Positions 11,417 to 23,000 of a stretch of 64,000 nucleotides of DNA are shown piece by piece. Position 1 is the first letter of the stretch; each line of letters begins with the position of its first letter. This DNA comes from Botryosphaeria dothidea (taxonomy: Eukaryota > Ascomycota > Dothideomycetes > Botryosphaeriales > Botryosphaeriaceae). Below the pieces are notes generated by a model. It had not been told where the DNA came from and ran no database searches. It was given only the letters and a program-made list of their open reading frames with translations. A program made the translations under genes and the position numbers. The stretch is from assembly GCA_011503125.2 (NCBI GenBank), contig WWBZ02000051.1, positions 124,001 through 188,000 on the forward strand, read 5' to 3'.

Positions 11417-13081
11417 CTACCTAGTCTCGCCCTCCTCAGCCCTAGCCTCCTCACCCCTCGGCCCCTCCTCCCTCGTCGCCGTGTTCAGCTCCTTGACCGG
11501 CAGCCGGAACACCAGCGGGCTCACCAGCACCATGATGGTGGCGGCGCCCAAGAAGCCCGCGGTGACGCCCCAGCCCATGCGGTAGTCGGGCTTGTCCTTG
11601 TCGGGCCAGATGCGGCTGCCGTAGACGCTCGACAGGTTGCCGCACGCGTTGACGAGGGCGAGCACGATGGCGCGCTTCTCGGGCGGCGAGTTGATGGTGT
11701 TGGAGATCCAGGCGAGGGCGAGCGGCAGCGCGGTCCAGATGCCGGCGGCGACGAAGCACGTCATGACGTAGCGCACGACCTTCTGGGTGACGGCGGCGCA
11801 GACGACGCTGCACACGCAGCCGAGGCACAGGAAGGTCGCGACGAAGGGGCGGCGGCCGCCGTTGCCGCCGCGCTTGCGCTGGACGCGGTCGGCGACGATG
11901 GCGGCGCAGTTGGCGACGAAGGCGGCGACGATGTAGATGGGGACGGTCATGTACTGCGCGGTGACGTCGTCGTAGCCGAGGGTCTTGGTGAGGGTCGGGA
12001 TGAAGTACGAGATGGTGCCGGAGCCGACGTTGAGCATCAGCAGCACCAGGAAGAACCAGGTGCGGTAGTCGATGACGGCGGCGGTGAAGGCCTGGCCGTG
12101 GGTGAGCCTGCTGGCGTTGCTGGCCTCGGCCTCGCGCGAGCGCGTGTCGGCGATGAGGCGGATGGTGGCGAGCTGCTTCTCCTCGAGCGAGAGGCTGGGC
12201 GAGGTTGCCGGGTAGTCGAGCAGGATGAAGATGGCGCAGAAGGCGACGCCGCAGGTGCAGACGCCCTCGACGATGAACAGCCAGCGCCAGCCCGTGATGC
12301 CGTGGGCGTTGTGCAGACCGTCCGTGATGCCACCGGAGATGAGACCACCGAAAGCACCGGACAGGGTGGCAGCGGTGTAGAAGATGGTGAAGCGTTTGCC
12401 TGGAGAGAGTTAGTCGTCGGTGTGGAGGCAGGGAGAGCAGTGAGGGATGACTTACCAAGTTCGCCACTGGTGTACCAGCAACTCAGCAGGTAAAGCACAC
12501 CAGGGAAGAAGCCGGACTCAATGCATCCGACAACGAAGCGGAAGGCAAGCATGGCGCCGTAGGTCTGAGCAGAGGCCATAGCAGCGCTCAAGGCACCCCA
12601 GACAATCATGATTCCAGGCAAAAACAGCGACGGGCGCGAACGACTGAGAATCATGTTGGAGGGGACCTCGCAGAGGAGGTAACCAAAGAAGAAGATGGAC
12701 AGCACCCAAGCGTACTTTTGGTCGTCGAGGTTGAGGTCATCTTCCATGCCGGCGATTTTGGCATTGCCCCACGGTGGCGTCAGCGCAAAGGCTGGTGGAG
12801 AGGGTTGAAGTTTTGAAACTCACAATGTTTGTGCGATCGACATAGTTGAGAATGTACATGATCCAGAGAATGGGCATCAGGCGCAAGTCGATCTTGCGCA
12901 AGAGCTTCTTCTCCTCAGGAGAGCCCGGGACGTAGTTTCTGAGGGCTTCCTCGAGCTCCTCATCGACATCGCCGGGCTTGACGGGGCCGTCGATTTCGGC
13001 GCTCATCTCGACCTGCTCTGCCTGCGGCTTGTTGGCCTTGTCCATGCTTGCGCGCACGGAGCCCGTCTCGGACTGCCCCAT
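11417..13081 (-). CDS. MFS transporter, anion:cation symporter (DAL5/allantoate permease) type, with an abnormal intron-1 acceptor
   Basis: Predicted plasma-membrane uptake permease for a small organic anion (the family includes allantoate, nicotinate and pantothenate carriers). Exons 12824-13081, 12456-12768 and 11417-12399 give 517 aa with about 12 TM segments. Family marks are LRKIDLRLMPILW, ILNYVDRTNI before TM1, GNAKIAG after it, and WRWLFIVEG in the middle. Intron 2 is textbook (GTAAGT..CTAAC..CCAG). Intron 1 has a good donor (GTGAGT) and branch site (GCTGAC), but at the only in-frame junction matching the family the last two bases are GG (12770-12769), not AG. A canonical AG further in would delete about 18 residues between TM1 and TM2. 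The gene may be damaged, use a rare acceptor, or contain a sequencing error. Confidence 0.85.
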
Positions 13082-15253
13082 GGTGTAAAACAGTGAAGTG
13101 ACGGACGGGGAGGAAGAGACAAGGACGGGATTGCGGAGAGGACGCGAGAGATGGGAAGGCAAGAGTGCAGGCAAGCGAGGGATCACGACAGATTCTTATT
13201 TCGCAGCACGATAACATTGGGATCCACCATGGAGGCACATGCCATGGCAGAGGCAGCCTCAACGCTGCAACGCCGCTCCCGCACCGACATTGAGCTTACC
13301 TGAGTTAAGAGAAGACTCCGGGCTGGCTTTGAGCCCCACGGGGAGGGCTTGGTAATGATTGGAGCAGTGGGGATATCGGAGCGAATGACGGGGGCGTGCC
13401 AGTCCCGCAAGTGGGAGCCGAGGTGGATCTTGGGGTGTGTTCGCGGGAGGATGTCACCCCACGGGACTCAAAAGGTAATGTTCAGTCCGTGTATGCGGTC
13501 ACAGTGGGGACGTGGTTTGCTGCTTGGCAGGTGGGCAAGATTGCAAAGGCCGGACGGGCCAGTGTGTCAGCACGCGTTAGATGCCGATTGCGGCAAACGT
13601 GCAGCCTGTGCTTCCAGACCCGGCGGCGTCAATCGGGCAGGCCAGCCAATGCGGATGCAGGACGGGTGCCGAAGTTCTCGCAGCAGGCGGGCGGTGTGCC
13701 GGGTTGGAGCAGCGGAGCGGACCATGTGGCAGGGTGGCAGGCTCTGCGGTCCGTCGAGCTGCCACTCGCCGCTTGCCGGCCCGTCGGCGTCTGCTGCCTC
13801 CCACGCCGCGTCCCAACAAGATTCCCGCCCTCTCACCCCGTCCGTCCTGGCGAGCGCTGGCGGGCGGGCGGGCGCGCTGGCGGCGAGGCGTCGGGCGAAG
13901 GCGGGCTGGCGATGGTTCGGCGTCCCCCGCGCTCCAGTGCCTTTCTTCCCCGTGGGCAGGTCCACAGAAATTGTGTGCCGGCGGTGGGGCAGGCTCGGAT
14001 TCGCCAAACTCGGCTACCCGCGCCTGGAGAGCGGCGAGATGACTTGTGGGGAATGGCGAGCTGAAGGGCCGAAGGGCGACAGCAGTTCAAAAGGGCGTCG
14101 CGCGCAGCATCGCGAGTCTGGCGCTGTTGGTGTTGTTCGCTCTCCGCCGCTGTGGTGCACGATTTGCGAAGCTTGACGAAGCTTGTCCCCGCCGGGCTTG
14201 TCTGTCCGCCTGGGCTCGTGTCGCCTGCATTCACTCTCACTCTCCTTCTCGTCTGCAGCGCCGCGACCTGCCCGCCTGCACTCGATGCAGCAAACTCAGC
14301 CGCCGTCCTGAAGACGGAAGGTTGCACGCTTCATCTTCTCCGCCCTTCTCCTGCGCTTCTGCTGCATCGCGCGACTCGATACTAATCATCCCGCCCGCGC
14401 TTCTCCCGACCGGCCAGACCCTGACGGCCACAATCGCCCCCAACCTCCCTCCTGCTCGATCGCGTGCATCAACACGACCCGGGAAAGCATTTCCCACGTC
14501 TAAAACGCACTGGGCCGCGCGCCAGCCTCGAAGGCGGCCGAGCCGCGTCTTGGTCGTTCGCGCCGCCGGCCGGCCGGCGCCATCGACCACAGCCAACCCT
14601 AACTCTATCCGACGTCAACCCTTATCCGCACCCACCAACCCTGACCGGTCCGAGACCCGGCCTGCGTGCTTCCCTTGTCCCGCATCTTCCCGCCCTCTCG
14701 TCATCGCTTCCCTGACTGCTTTCCAAACCACCACCACCACAGTAGGCCCGACCAAACCCCGAGCCGAACCTCCTCGCCATCAGAATCCTTTCGGCTGATC
14801 CCCGGACCAGCCCTGCCCTCCGTTGCCAACTGCAATTCCGCACCATGAAACGGCCATACCCGCCCCATCCTCGCTCCACACGTAATAACATCGGAAGAAG
14901 AAAAAAGTGATATTCAGGGCTCCCTGTCACATTTTCTTGTCTGCATTAGCCTCATAGCCAATCCTCGCAGCTTGCCACGCGAGCGAAGGGCCAAAAAAAA
15001 AAAAAACCTTCCTTCCTCCACGACACACACGGGACGGCGCCTCATCGGAGAGACAGCTGGGCATCTCTCTCCATATCTCCCTTTGTCACCCCTCCATCAC
15101 GAAAATCCTAAACTTCTCCCATCCAAGCTTAATCGTGCTATCGTCTTCCCACACCCCAAACGCGGCATTTTCCCCCTTCCAGAAGCATCGCGAATCGTGA
15201 ACCGGGCTCGTACTAAAAACTTTCACACTTCCGCTGCCACGAGGCGCGGCGCC

Positions 15254-15278
15254 GGGGGGGGGGGGGGGGGGGGGGGGG
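15254..15278. repeat. homopolymer G run (25 bases)
   Basis: Uninterrupted G from 15254 to 15278. Such runs are prone to polymerase slippage, so the true length may vary. Confidence 0.9.
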
Positions 15279-15392
15279 AGAGGCGACGGTGTGGTCTGGC
15301 TCTGCGGTGCGTCAGCAAACCGCCGATTGCGTGCGTTAGTTAGCCCGTCTGCCAGGGAGGAGGAGGCGTGGTTAGTGGTGGTGGTAGTGGCG

Positions 15393-15434
15393 CCTTCCCC
15401 CCTCCCCCCCCCTCTCTCTCTCTTCCCCCCCCCC
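15393..15434. repeat. pure C/T tract
   Basis: All bases are C or T over about 42 nt, including runs of C and a (CT)n core. It lies about 115 nt downstream of the 25-base G run. Confidence 0.85.
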
Positions 15435-17420
15435 ATTTCCCAGCTTCGCTTTCTTCCATTCGATCCCGTCAAACGGCGGCCCCGGCCCTCGTGTCTGGGT
15501 TTTTGTCATATCTTGGTCGCATTTTTTTAATGAGACGGAGGCAGAGCATTGGCGAGGCTAAGGCAAGCCACGCGCGTTGACGCCCAAGGAAGGAGAAGGA
15601 GGCGTCAGCCCTACTGCACTGTCGTTTACTACGGCATGTAGGTCGGCCAGCCGCGAGATACCGTGACGCAGAGAAAGGGGACTACCGGTGAAGCTTTGCG
15701 TGCAGCAGAGCGACGCCGGAGACGCGCCATCTGCAACGAACGCCGATGGTAAGCGTATGTAAGACTGCATTTTTATTTTTTTGCCCTGCATGCTGCGGAT
15801 GCGTTTTGTGTGACCCTGGTTCCCCTCCCAATGGCGCCGCCTCATCTGTTGTGTCTCGCCTCAGCTCTTCATGGTCTTGCATGGAAATTGCTTCCTGAGG
15901 AGCGTGTGTTGGCTGGACTATAATAATTTCGCAGCCTCATCCAATCTCTCGCGACGGGTAAGCATTCTTCCCCCCCCCCTTCTCTTGCTGGGCAACCGGC
16001 AATGCGGCACGACCAGGGTCTTGAAGGAGCTCGGTGCACTGTCGTTTTTTATTTTAATTTTTTTGCTCCTGCAGCAGTTCGCGTGCTGGTGAGACGAGGG
16101 TAAACGAATTGACGTGTCGTGACACTGGCATGCGCGCCGAGGGGCACGGGGGTCGCATGCCAGCACACAGAGACCGAGAGCCCTGTACGTACGTGGTCAT
16201 GTACGTCGGCCCGTGTGGCCTTTCGCGGCAGGGCGGCAGGGCGGAAACACGCACACAGGGCGTGCGCGCTCGCGCGGGTGTGCGTGCGTGCTTTTAGCGT
16301 GAAGGCGGAACGATGTGGTCAAGGCTCCGAGGTAGCTTGAACGTTGGTCTCTTTGCGGGATGACTATACCCGCGAGGCTAAACCCGCGGTGCAGTACTTC
16401 CACTTACTAGTCGCAGCACGACCACTTGCGGAAATTCCGCAGGGCTCTTCTTTGCGGGGGTGGGTTTGCTTGGAGAAGAGGGAGAAAACAAGGTTGGTTG
16501 CGTGGATGAGAGGGCGAAGTGGGTGCTGTCGCTGGACAAGGAGATGCCCGTCTTGGACGGAGGTCCGAATGGAGTTTTGCGGCTGCGCAATCAATTCCTC
16601 TGCAACACGTTCTTCATAACGGCGCAGTCCTAAAAGCAGGGAAAGAGAAGGATGGAAGGGAGCGGGCGGGCATCATTGGATGGCGTGGGAGCACGCGGCT
16701 TTGACGCGCAGCTTCCAGCACATGGCAAGACCAGCATTAATTTCCTTATTCTTCGACGTGGGGTGGGGGGATGCGTCAGGGAAGGAGTAGCGGTTGGTGA
16801 CGGATGGAAGGAGGGGTAAAGTCGTCCATGATTGCAAGCAGGGTCTCCACGCGAGGGGAGCAGCACGCGCTCCACCCGCGCTGCGCTGCGAACCTAGCAC
16901 ATGCATCATCTTTCCAGGTTTCAAGCTGGTCTTCGACTCGAGATCCAAAATTGCGGTGTGCGAAATGCAGGATGCACGTCTGCGTGGCGATTCAATGAGA
17001 CACATCGTCAGGTAGGCGGATGCACCTCCTAAACAGCCTTTTGCCTCTTCCGCTGTCATAGCCAACCACATCACCGCGGCACCGGCGCGTCGATCATTGG
17101 AAAATCGCTAGTTGCTAATGTAGAACACCGTTCCCGCTCTCTATATGCAGATCCCGTGTTTTCTTCCAATCCCATTCCTTACCGAACCTGATACGTCATT
17201 GCCAACATGGACATGAGTCGTGACCAACAAGAGAAAAAAGAAACATCGAAGAAACATCGCAGCTGCGCCGAAAAAAAGACCTGCCCTACTCGGTCGCCCC
17301 CGAGCCTATGCACATGCAACTTTTGGTCGTGAAAGCCGTGATCCTTGTGCCCTTGCCAACGCCAGCAAAGCAATGCACCAAACAACGCCGTCCAAAAAAT
17401 GCCCAAATCGAACGAGATGC

Positions 17421-20065
17421 TCAGTCCTCCACCCACGCCGACTGGTTGGGGTTGTCCGCAAGCCAGCTGCTGACCGGTGTGCCTGTTGCGCTCACCGCCG
17501 ATGCCACGCTCGCCGCACACCTCGTCTGCTGCACGGGCGTCGCGACGGTGCTCTGCACGCTGCCGTCATCCGTAGTCCAGCTGGGGATGCCCGACAGGTA
17601 CGTGGCGTTGGAGCTGGCCATGGGCCAGCTGGTCGCTGGGTTGCTCACCGGCGGCATGCGCGGCGTTGAGTTGAAGCTCTCGCTCGACGGCGGGCTGTTC
17701 ATCGGCCAGCCAACCACCGGAAGAGACGAGGCGACGGCGTCGAAGACGCCTGCCGGGAGGTACTGGTCGTCAAGACCGAACCAGTCGAGGCTGCTGCCCG
17801 CCCACGACATGGGCATGTCGGCGGGCTGCGAAGAAGGCTGCGGCCAGACCATGGTTGCCTCAACCGGCGACATTGTTTGCGCAGTGTTGATGCTGCCGTT
17901 GCTGATGGTCGTGTTGATCGAGGGGTTGCGCTTGGCATGCGCATGCATGACGCGCGCTTCCCGCTCCTTGAATCTCTTGAGCATGTGAGCAAGCCCCCGT
18001 GCAGTGTGCGTCGAGACGTGGCGATCGCTCGCCTTGGCCTCGCCGAGAAGCTTGATGATGCGCTCGACCAATTCGACAATCAGGCCGAAGTTGGTGTTCA
18101 GGTGGGCTGACCGCCAGTTGGTGTGCACCTTCATGAGGAACACCGTGGAGAAGGTAATGGTTGTGGAGAGGTAGAGCGGCACACCGACAATGGCATTGCG
18201 CATGTCCGGCTCGTCCAGCACGAAGCTGAGGCAGGTCGTGGCATTGTCAATGGCCATGTTGATGAACTCGCGACGAGGATCATGGGGGGCAAGGTGGGAG
18301 AGGCCACGAAGGCAGATGGCATTGAGCTGCAGCTTGGCGAAATTCAGGTGCAGCGTGCATCCCTTAGCGGGATATGTTTCGATGTATTGGTTGGGGGCTG
18401 CAGCACTTGTCAGCGTTGGTAGAGGAAGGTAGTGGGGAAGCAACATACCCAGACGAGACTCCCAGTTGTTCTTCCACTCATCAAGGGCGGCATTGAACCT
18501 TCTGATGATGGGCAGGTCGTCCATGGAGATGGACCTGTCGCTATCGTGGCCGAACTTGTTGAAGACCCTGCTGAGGATCTTGAAGACGCCGACCTGCGAC
18601 TGAAGACGGAGGTCGGCATTGGTGATGGTTGGGAGAGCGAGGAATCTCTCGTGGTCGATGACCGATTCGTCCTCGTGGATGACGGGGGGCCGGTTGTAGG
18701 CCAGCGAGAAGTGGTGGTCGCAGACGTAGAGCAGGTACCACAGGCGGGCACGCTCGACGGAGTCCAAGGAGCCCATGATGGCCTTGGAGTAGGCGGTGTG
18801 CAGGTGCATCTCGGTGGCCATGCGGACAGCGTGGCCGGAGAGCTTCCAGCTGACTTCGGAAAGATAGAAGGCGCCAATGCAGAGGGCGCGGACGTCGTCG
18901 AGGGAGTGGTACCGCTCGAACATGGACTCGGAGACGAGCGAAAGGAATTCGGAGTAGCAGACGTCGAGGACGTGCTCGGCGTCGGGGAGGTGCAGGGCAG
19001 TGACGGAGAGGATGGCAGTGAGGAGGAGCGATGAGGACTCGCGCACGGACTGCAGATTGTCGTGGACGAGGGCGACGCCGCCCCAGATGTACTGGTTGAG
19101 CGAAGTGCTGAAGCGGCGGAAGAGCTCGTCGGCCTGGGCCTCGGAGATCTTGCCCTGGGCGATGAGATCCGAGGCCATGGGATTCCTGCGGGTGCCGTCG
19201 GGGCGCTCAGAATTGCTGCTGCGGAGGTTCTTGAGCTTGGTAACCTCGAAGAGCGAGGCCATGGGGCCGGTCGTCATGGCATCTTCCTCGGACTCCTCTT
19301 TGCCTGGCGGTTCGGGTGAGTTTTCTCTGGTCATGGCCATGCCTGGGGCGCTGCGGGTCCGGGGAGATTGGTACTCTGAGTGCGGAGGCGTGGGGCCTGA
19401 CGAGGGCTGGTTGCTGATGGCGGCGCTGGCCGAGGGGAGCACCTTGGCCATGGACGGCGAGGCAGAATCGCTCCTGGCCTGGCTGCCGGACCACGAGTCG
19501 AGGGTGGGCATGCTGTTGCGCTGCAGCAGCTCCGAGACGGCGTTGTGCAGCTGGTCGTACTTGACCTCCATTGTCCTCTTCCACCTGCGGCGGGGCTGGT
19601 CAGCTGGGCGCTCAATTGGAGGCGGAGAAAGCGGCGACGTACTCGTTCTCGTCGTCGAGCAGCGTCTGCAGGCTCTTGTTGATGACACACTTCAGGCCGA
19701 GGCGGCGGCAGCGCGCACACGGGTTGCTGCCGCCATTGCTGCCCTCGGCGATGTCGCACTTGACCTTGCGGCTCTGGCATTCTTTGCCTGTTGGTCCGTC
19801 TCAGCATGCGCGTAACAAACACGCGTGGCGTCAGGCGAGACGGCGTCACGATGTCGGAGCGCTGCGCAACATCGCAACCCCGCAGCCTGCCTTGGCGTGA
19901 GCTCCGGCTGGCTTGCTACTTACAGGCTCTGATCTTCCGCGAGATCTTGGGCGTGTGCTCGGGCGTCGACGCGGAGAGCGCAGCCGACTGCGGCGCCGAG
20001 GGGCGCTCGACGGAGGGCGAGGCGCCGGCCTGGAGGTCGTTCATCTGAGCGAAGGAGCGCTTCAT
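17421..20065 (-). CDS. Zn2Cys6 transcription factor with fungal-specific middle homology domain
   Basis: Nuclear DNA-binding regulator of 799 aa, target genes unknown. Exons are 19924-20065, 19643-19787, 18449-19584 and 17421-18397. The binuclear zinc cluster is assembled only by splicing: Cys48-x2-Cys51-x6-Cys58-x12-Cys71-x2-Cys74-x6-Cys81 (ACKECQSRKVKC, then NPCARCRRLGLKC). A linker LQTLLDDENEWKRTMEVKYD follows, then an S/P-rich segment. The central fungal_trans-type region contains AVRMATEMHLHTA and ARLWYLLYVCDHHFSLAYNRP. The last intron (18398-18448, GTATGT..CTGAC..GCAG, 51 nt) is a multiple of three without a stop, so its retention would only insert 17 residues. The C-terminus is S/T/P-rich, as in activation domains. 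No neighbouring gene identifies the regulon. Confidence 0.92.
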
Positions 20066-23000
20066 GGTGGTGAACGGGCAGAGCTCCGCTGGGTGGAGGC
20101 CCCACTGGCGGGAGGGCGAGTCACGTTGGTGGCGGAGTGCACTGGAGATGGACGGGAGAGATGATAGACGGCTAGCGGTGCTGGAGAGAGCACGCTGGGC
20201 GCAGGCGGAGGGGCGTTCTTGTTTGGTGATGTGGGGATGGTGGGGAAGGGAATCGAGGGAGCAGTTGGAGCGTTCGGCGCTTCTTTAATATCATGGATTG
20301 ATACAGGAAGTCGTCAGTCTCGTTAGTTTGGCAGAATGACAGAGCAGCGGCCTGCGTGCACCAAGCAATCCCTTCCCCCGACCACCAGGCCGACGGGTCG
20401 CCGAAAGTGCGCCACACCGCCTGAACCGCCAGCGACAGGGCCCCAAGCGGCTGCGCTCGTCTCGACCACAAGCGCAGCCATCAACCATGCAGTCCACGCG
20501 ATGCTCCCACCACCACCTCTCCCTGCTAGACTGCCAGAGCCGCCCGCGCCCAAGCCGCCGCTTGCGCAGTCAGCATCGCGCTCGCCCTCAGCTTGCACCG
20601 CGCTGCAGTGCGCCCCCCGCCGCGCCCTTCAGCTCGCGTCTGCCGCACACGCACGCAGGGCTGCTGCCGCCTGAGGCGAAGGAGCCGCCACGCCCGCGTC
20701 GTCAAAGACCCGTCGACTGACTACTGTCCGACCTGCGCTCCTCCTCGCGTCGAGGCTCTGCGCTCAAGTCGGTCCTTCTCTCGTCCTTTGGCTTCTGTCC
20801 TGTTATATTATGCCGCCCGCGCCTCCAATTGCGTTCCAGCATCACGCCTACCGCAGCCCGCGTCTCTAGCACTCGCTCATCTCCACGTGCCCCGCCGACG
20901 CAGCCTGCCGCCCTGGTCCTCCGCCCGCACCAGCGCCCTGGCCGCCGTGCATCATCTCCGTGAGCCCATTTCCGCGCCTTAGTAACACACTAGCCTTCCG
21001 CCAGAACCCTGAAACGACCACTTCCGCTTTCGGCCGCCCTGTCCGAGAAGCTCACGGCCGTCTGATCAACGGCGTCCATCCGGAACGCTGCCGGGACAGG
21101 GTGCCCACGCGCTGAGCCGATCGCCCAAAGTATGCTCGTGCCGGAGATTCAGCGCGTCGCAGCCTCGCCCCAGGGTTGCGACGCGGGATAACGTTTTCCT
21201 GGCCCGCGCAGAACCCGTTAGCTCTTCTAGAAGCATGTGAAGCCCAAGCCGGCGCCCCTTGGCTGCGCTGCCGCACGTGGTGGCAACGGGATGGCCGCAC
21301 CGCAGACGTTCTTCGACGTGCAGCAGTGGCGCACGGCACACGTGGAGGCATCGCTAGATCTCGCCGATGAAGTTCCCGCCAATCCGTGGTGTTGAATGCC
21401 ACCCTCCATCACAGACAGCTACCGCATCCTGCATCCGCCGGCCGAAACATCTCCTCGCGGCGAGTGGGAAAGGAGACATGGCAGGGGCGCGGACACCAGG
21501 AAATTTTTCCGCCGCCCGCCTCGTGTCCCAATCCAGCGTCTGCAGGCATCGCGCGCCGCTGACACGTGGAGCGGCTGCAGAGGTGACGACAGCACCAGCC
21601 GCCGGACAGCGGCCCCCCCGTTTGATGCGCACATGGGCGCCAGAAAGCGAGCTTTAACCCTCGCTAGTCAGGCGAGCTTTTCTGGCTGTGCCGGCAACTT
21701 TCTTTTGGAAAACTTTGCCGCCGCGGGAAACGCAAGCGGTAGGGCTGCGGACGTCAAGGTCAAGCGAGCCCGCGCGGGAAGCGCAGACACTGATCCTCGG
21801 CCTGCACCGATGTCCCTGCGGCAGATCTGCCACTCCTCGCCAACACCACCGCGGAGGTGCTTCCGCCGCGCTCGGAGGGTCCCGAGCCGGCCAGCTGCTC
21901 TCTCGGACCTTCGAGGGATCTGTCTCGGCCCTGATTCAGCGGGATGCCCTTTTCATTGCCAATTTTCGCGGGCCTAGCGGATGAGAAGCCAAACGAGATG
22001 CACACTGAAGCCGCGAGACGAGATGGCAGCAGATCTTGCTCTTTTCATTCCTCCCTTTACGTCCTCCATGAAACATTCCTGAGCCACTACCCTCATAATG
22101 ACGTCCCGCCCTCTCACGACTCGCTCCCGACAGATCATCTTGTGCTGCGAGTCGCTGCTTATGGACGTGACTCGGCTGGACCCGCAGCATGCGCGCCATG
22201 ACGGTTCCTGCTGCAACACATGCGCCGCCGCGAACACGCTTCCGGCCCTGCGTCCTCTGCAAAGGCGCTTAACCGGCCGTTGCGAGGCTCCACTCTCCAA
22301 CGCAAAGCGTCCGTTATTTCCCGCCACGGCCGCGGCGTGGGTGGAGCGGAGCGGTGTCTCGAACGCGCCCTCTCCGCCGCCCGCCCCTACGTAATTAGCC
22401 GGACTGTCCTGTTTCCCCCCTCCTCCCGCACCGAGTCGTGGACGAGAGCTACTCAAAACGGGCCAAGCGCGTAGCATCTCCTCTTACGTAGTGCTACGTT
22501 ATTCCGACTGCTTGGGGTACCTTCTTGCTGCTCGGCGCGGCCCGTGGTTGGTCGACATTATCTGACTCGCTGCTTTGAGGGGTTGGCGTCCATGCCCTTG
22601 GCGGGGCATCCGATTGAACAAGAGGGGGCTGATCGACGAGTCTTGCTCCCAGCCAGGCGCGAGATGACATCTGTGGCCCGGAACGTGACAGCCAGCCAGT
22701 CCTGTTCCTCCAGCCTTTTGTGATACGTCACCGGCGGGCCCATCGGACGATTGTGAAATTTTTTCTTTCAGGATAAGACGGAGCACATAAGAGCTCCGAG
22801 AGCCCGCCCACGAGTCGTGTTCCCGCTCAGTGTTCTCGATCTCACAACATCTCCTGATAGGCACTAATGCCTTCCAACCGGGCGGATCAGGGTGCCTGAT
22901 CTGGTAAGGTGCGTTATCCGACAGCGGTTTTCCGCTTGCCTAAGCATTACGGAGCGGAAATGCGGCTCGTTGACTCGAGCAAGTGCGGTATCCGAAACCA

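Larger units (their letters stand above)
13082..17420. other. 4.3-kb region without a recognisable gene; pyrimidine-rich
   Basis: Open frames here have biased, low-complexity translations and no domain. From about 14.2 to 15.5 kb the plus strand is strongly C/T-rich, like a long fungal 5' leader, but no gene body follows. It holds a 25-base G run and a matching C/T tract. The part adjoining 13082 is the promoter side of the MFS gene. Confidence 0.45.

Noticed and set aside
13349..14176. 275-codon plus-strand frame and overlapping frames up to 14798
   Set aside because: The translation is Arg/Ser/Gly/Cys-rich without domain, several frames are equally open over the same GC-rich stretch, and no intron chain extends it.
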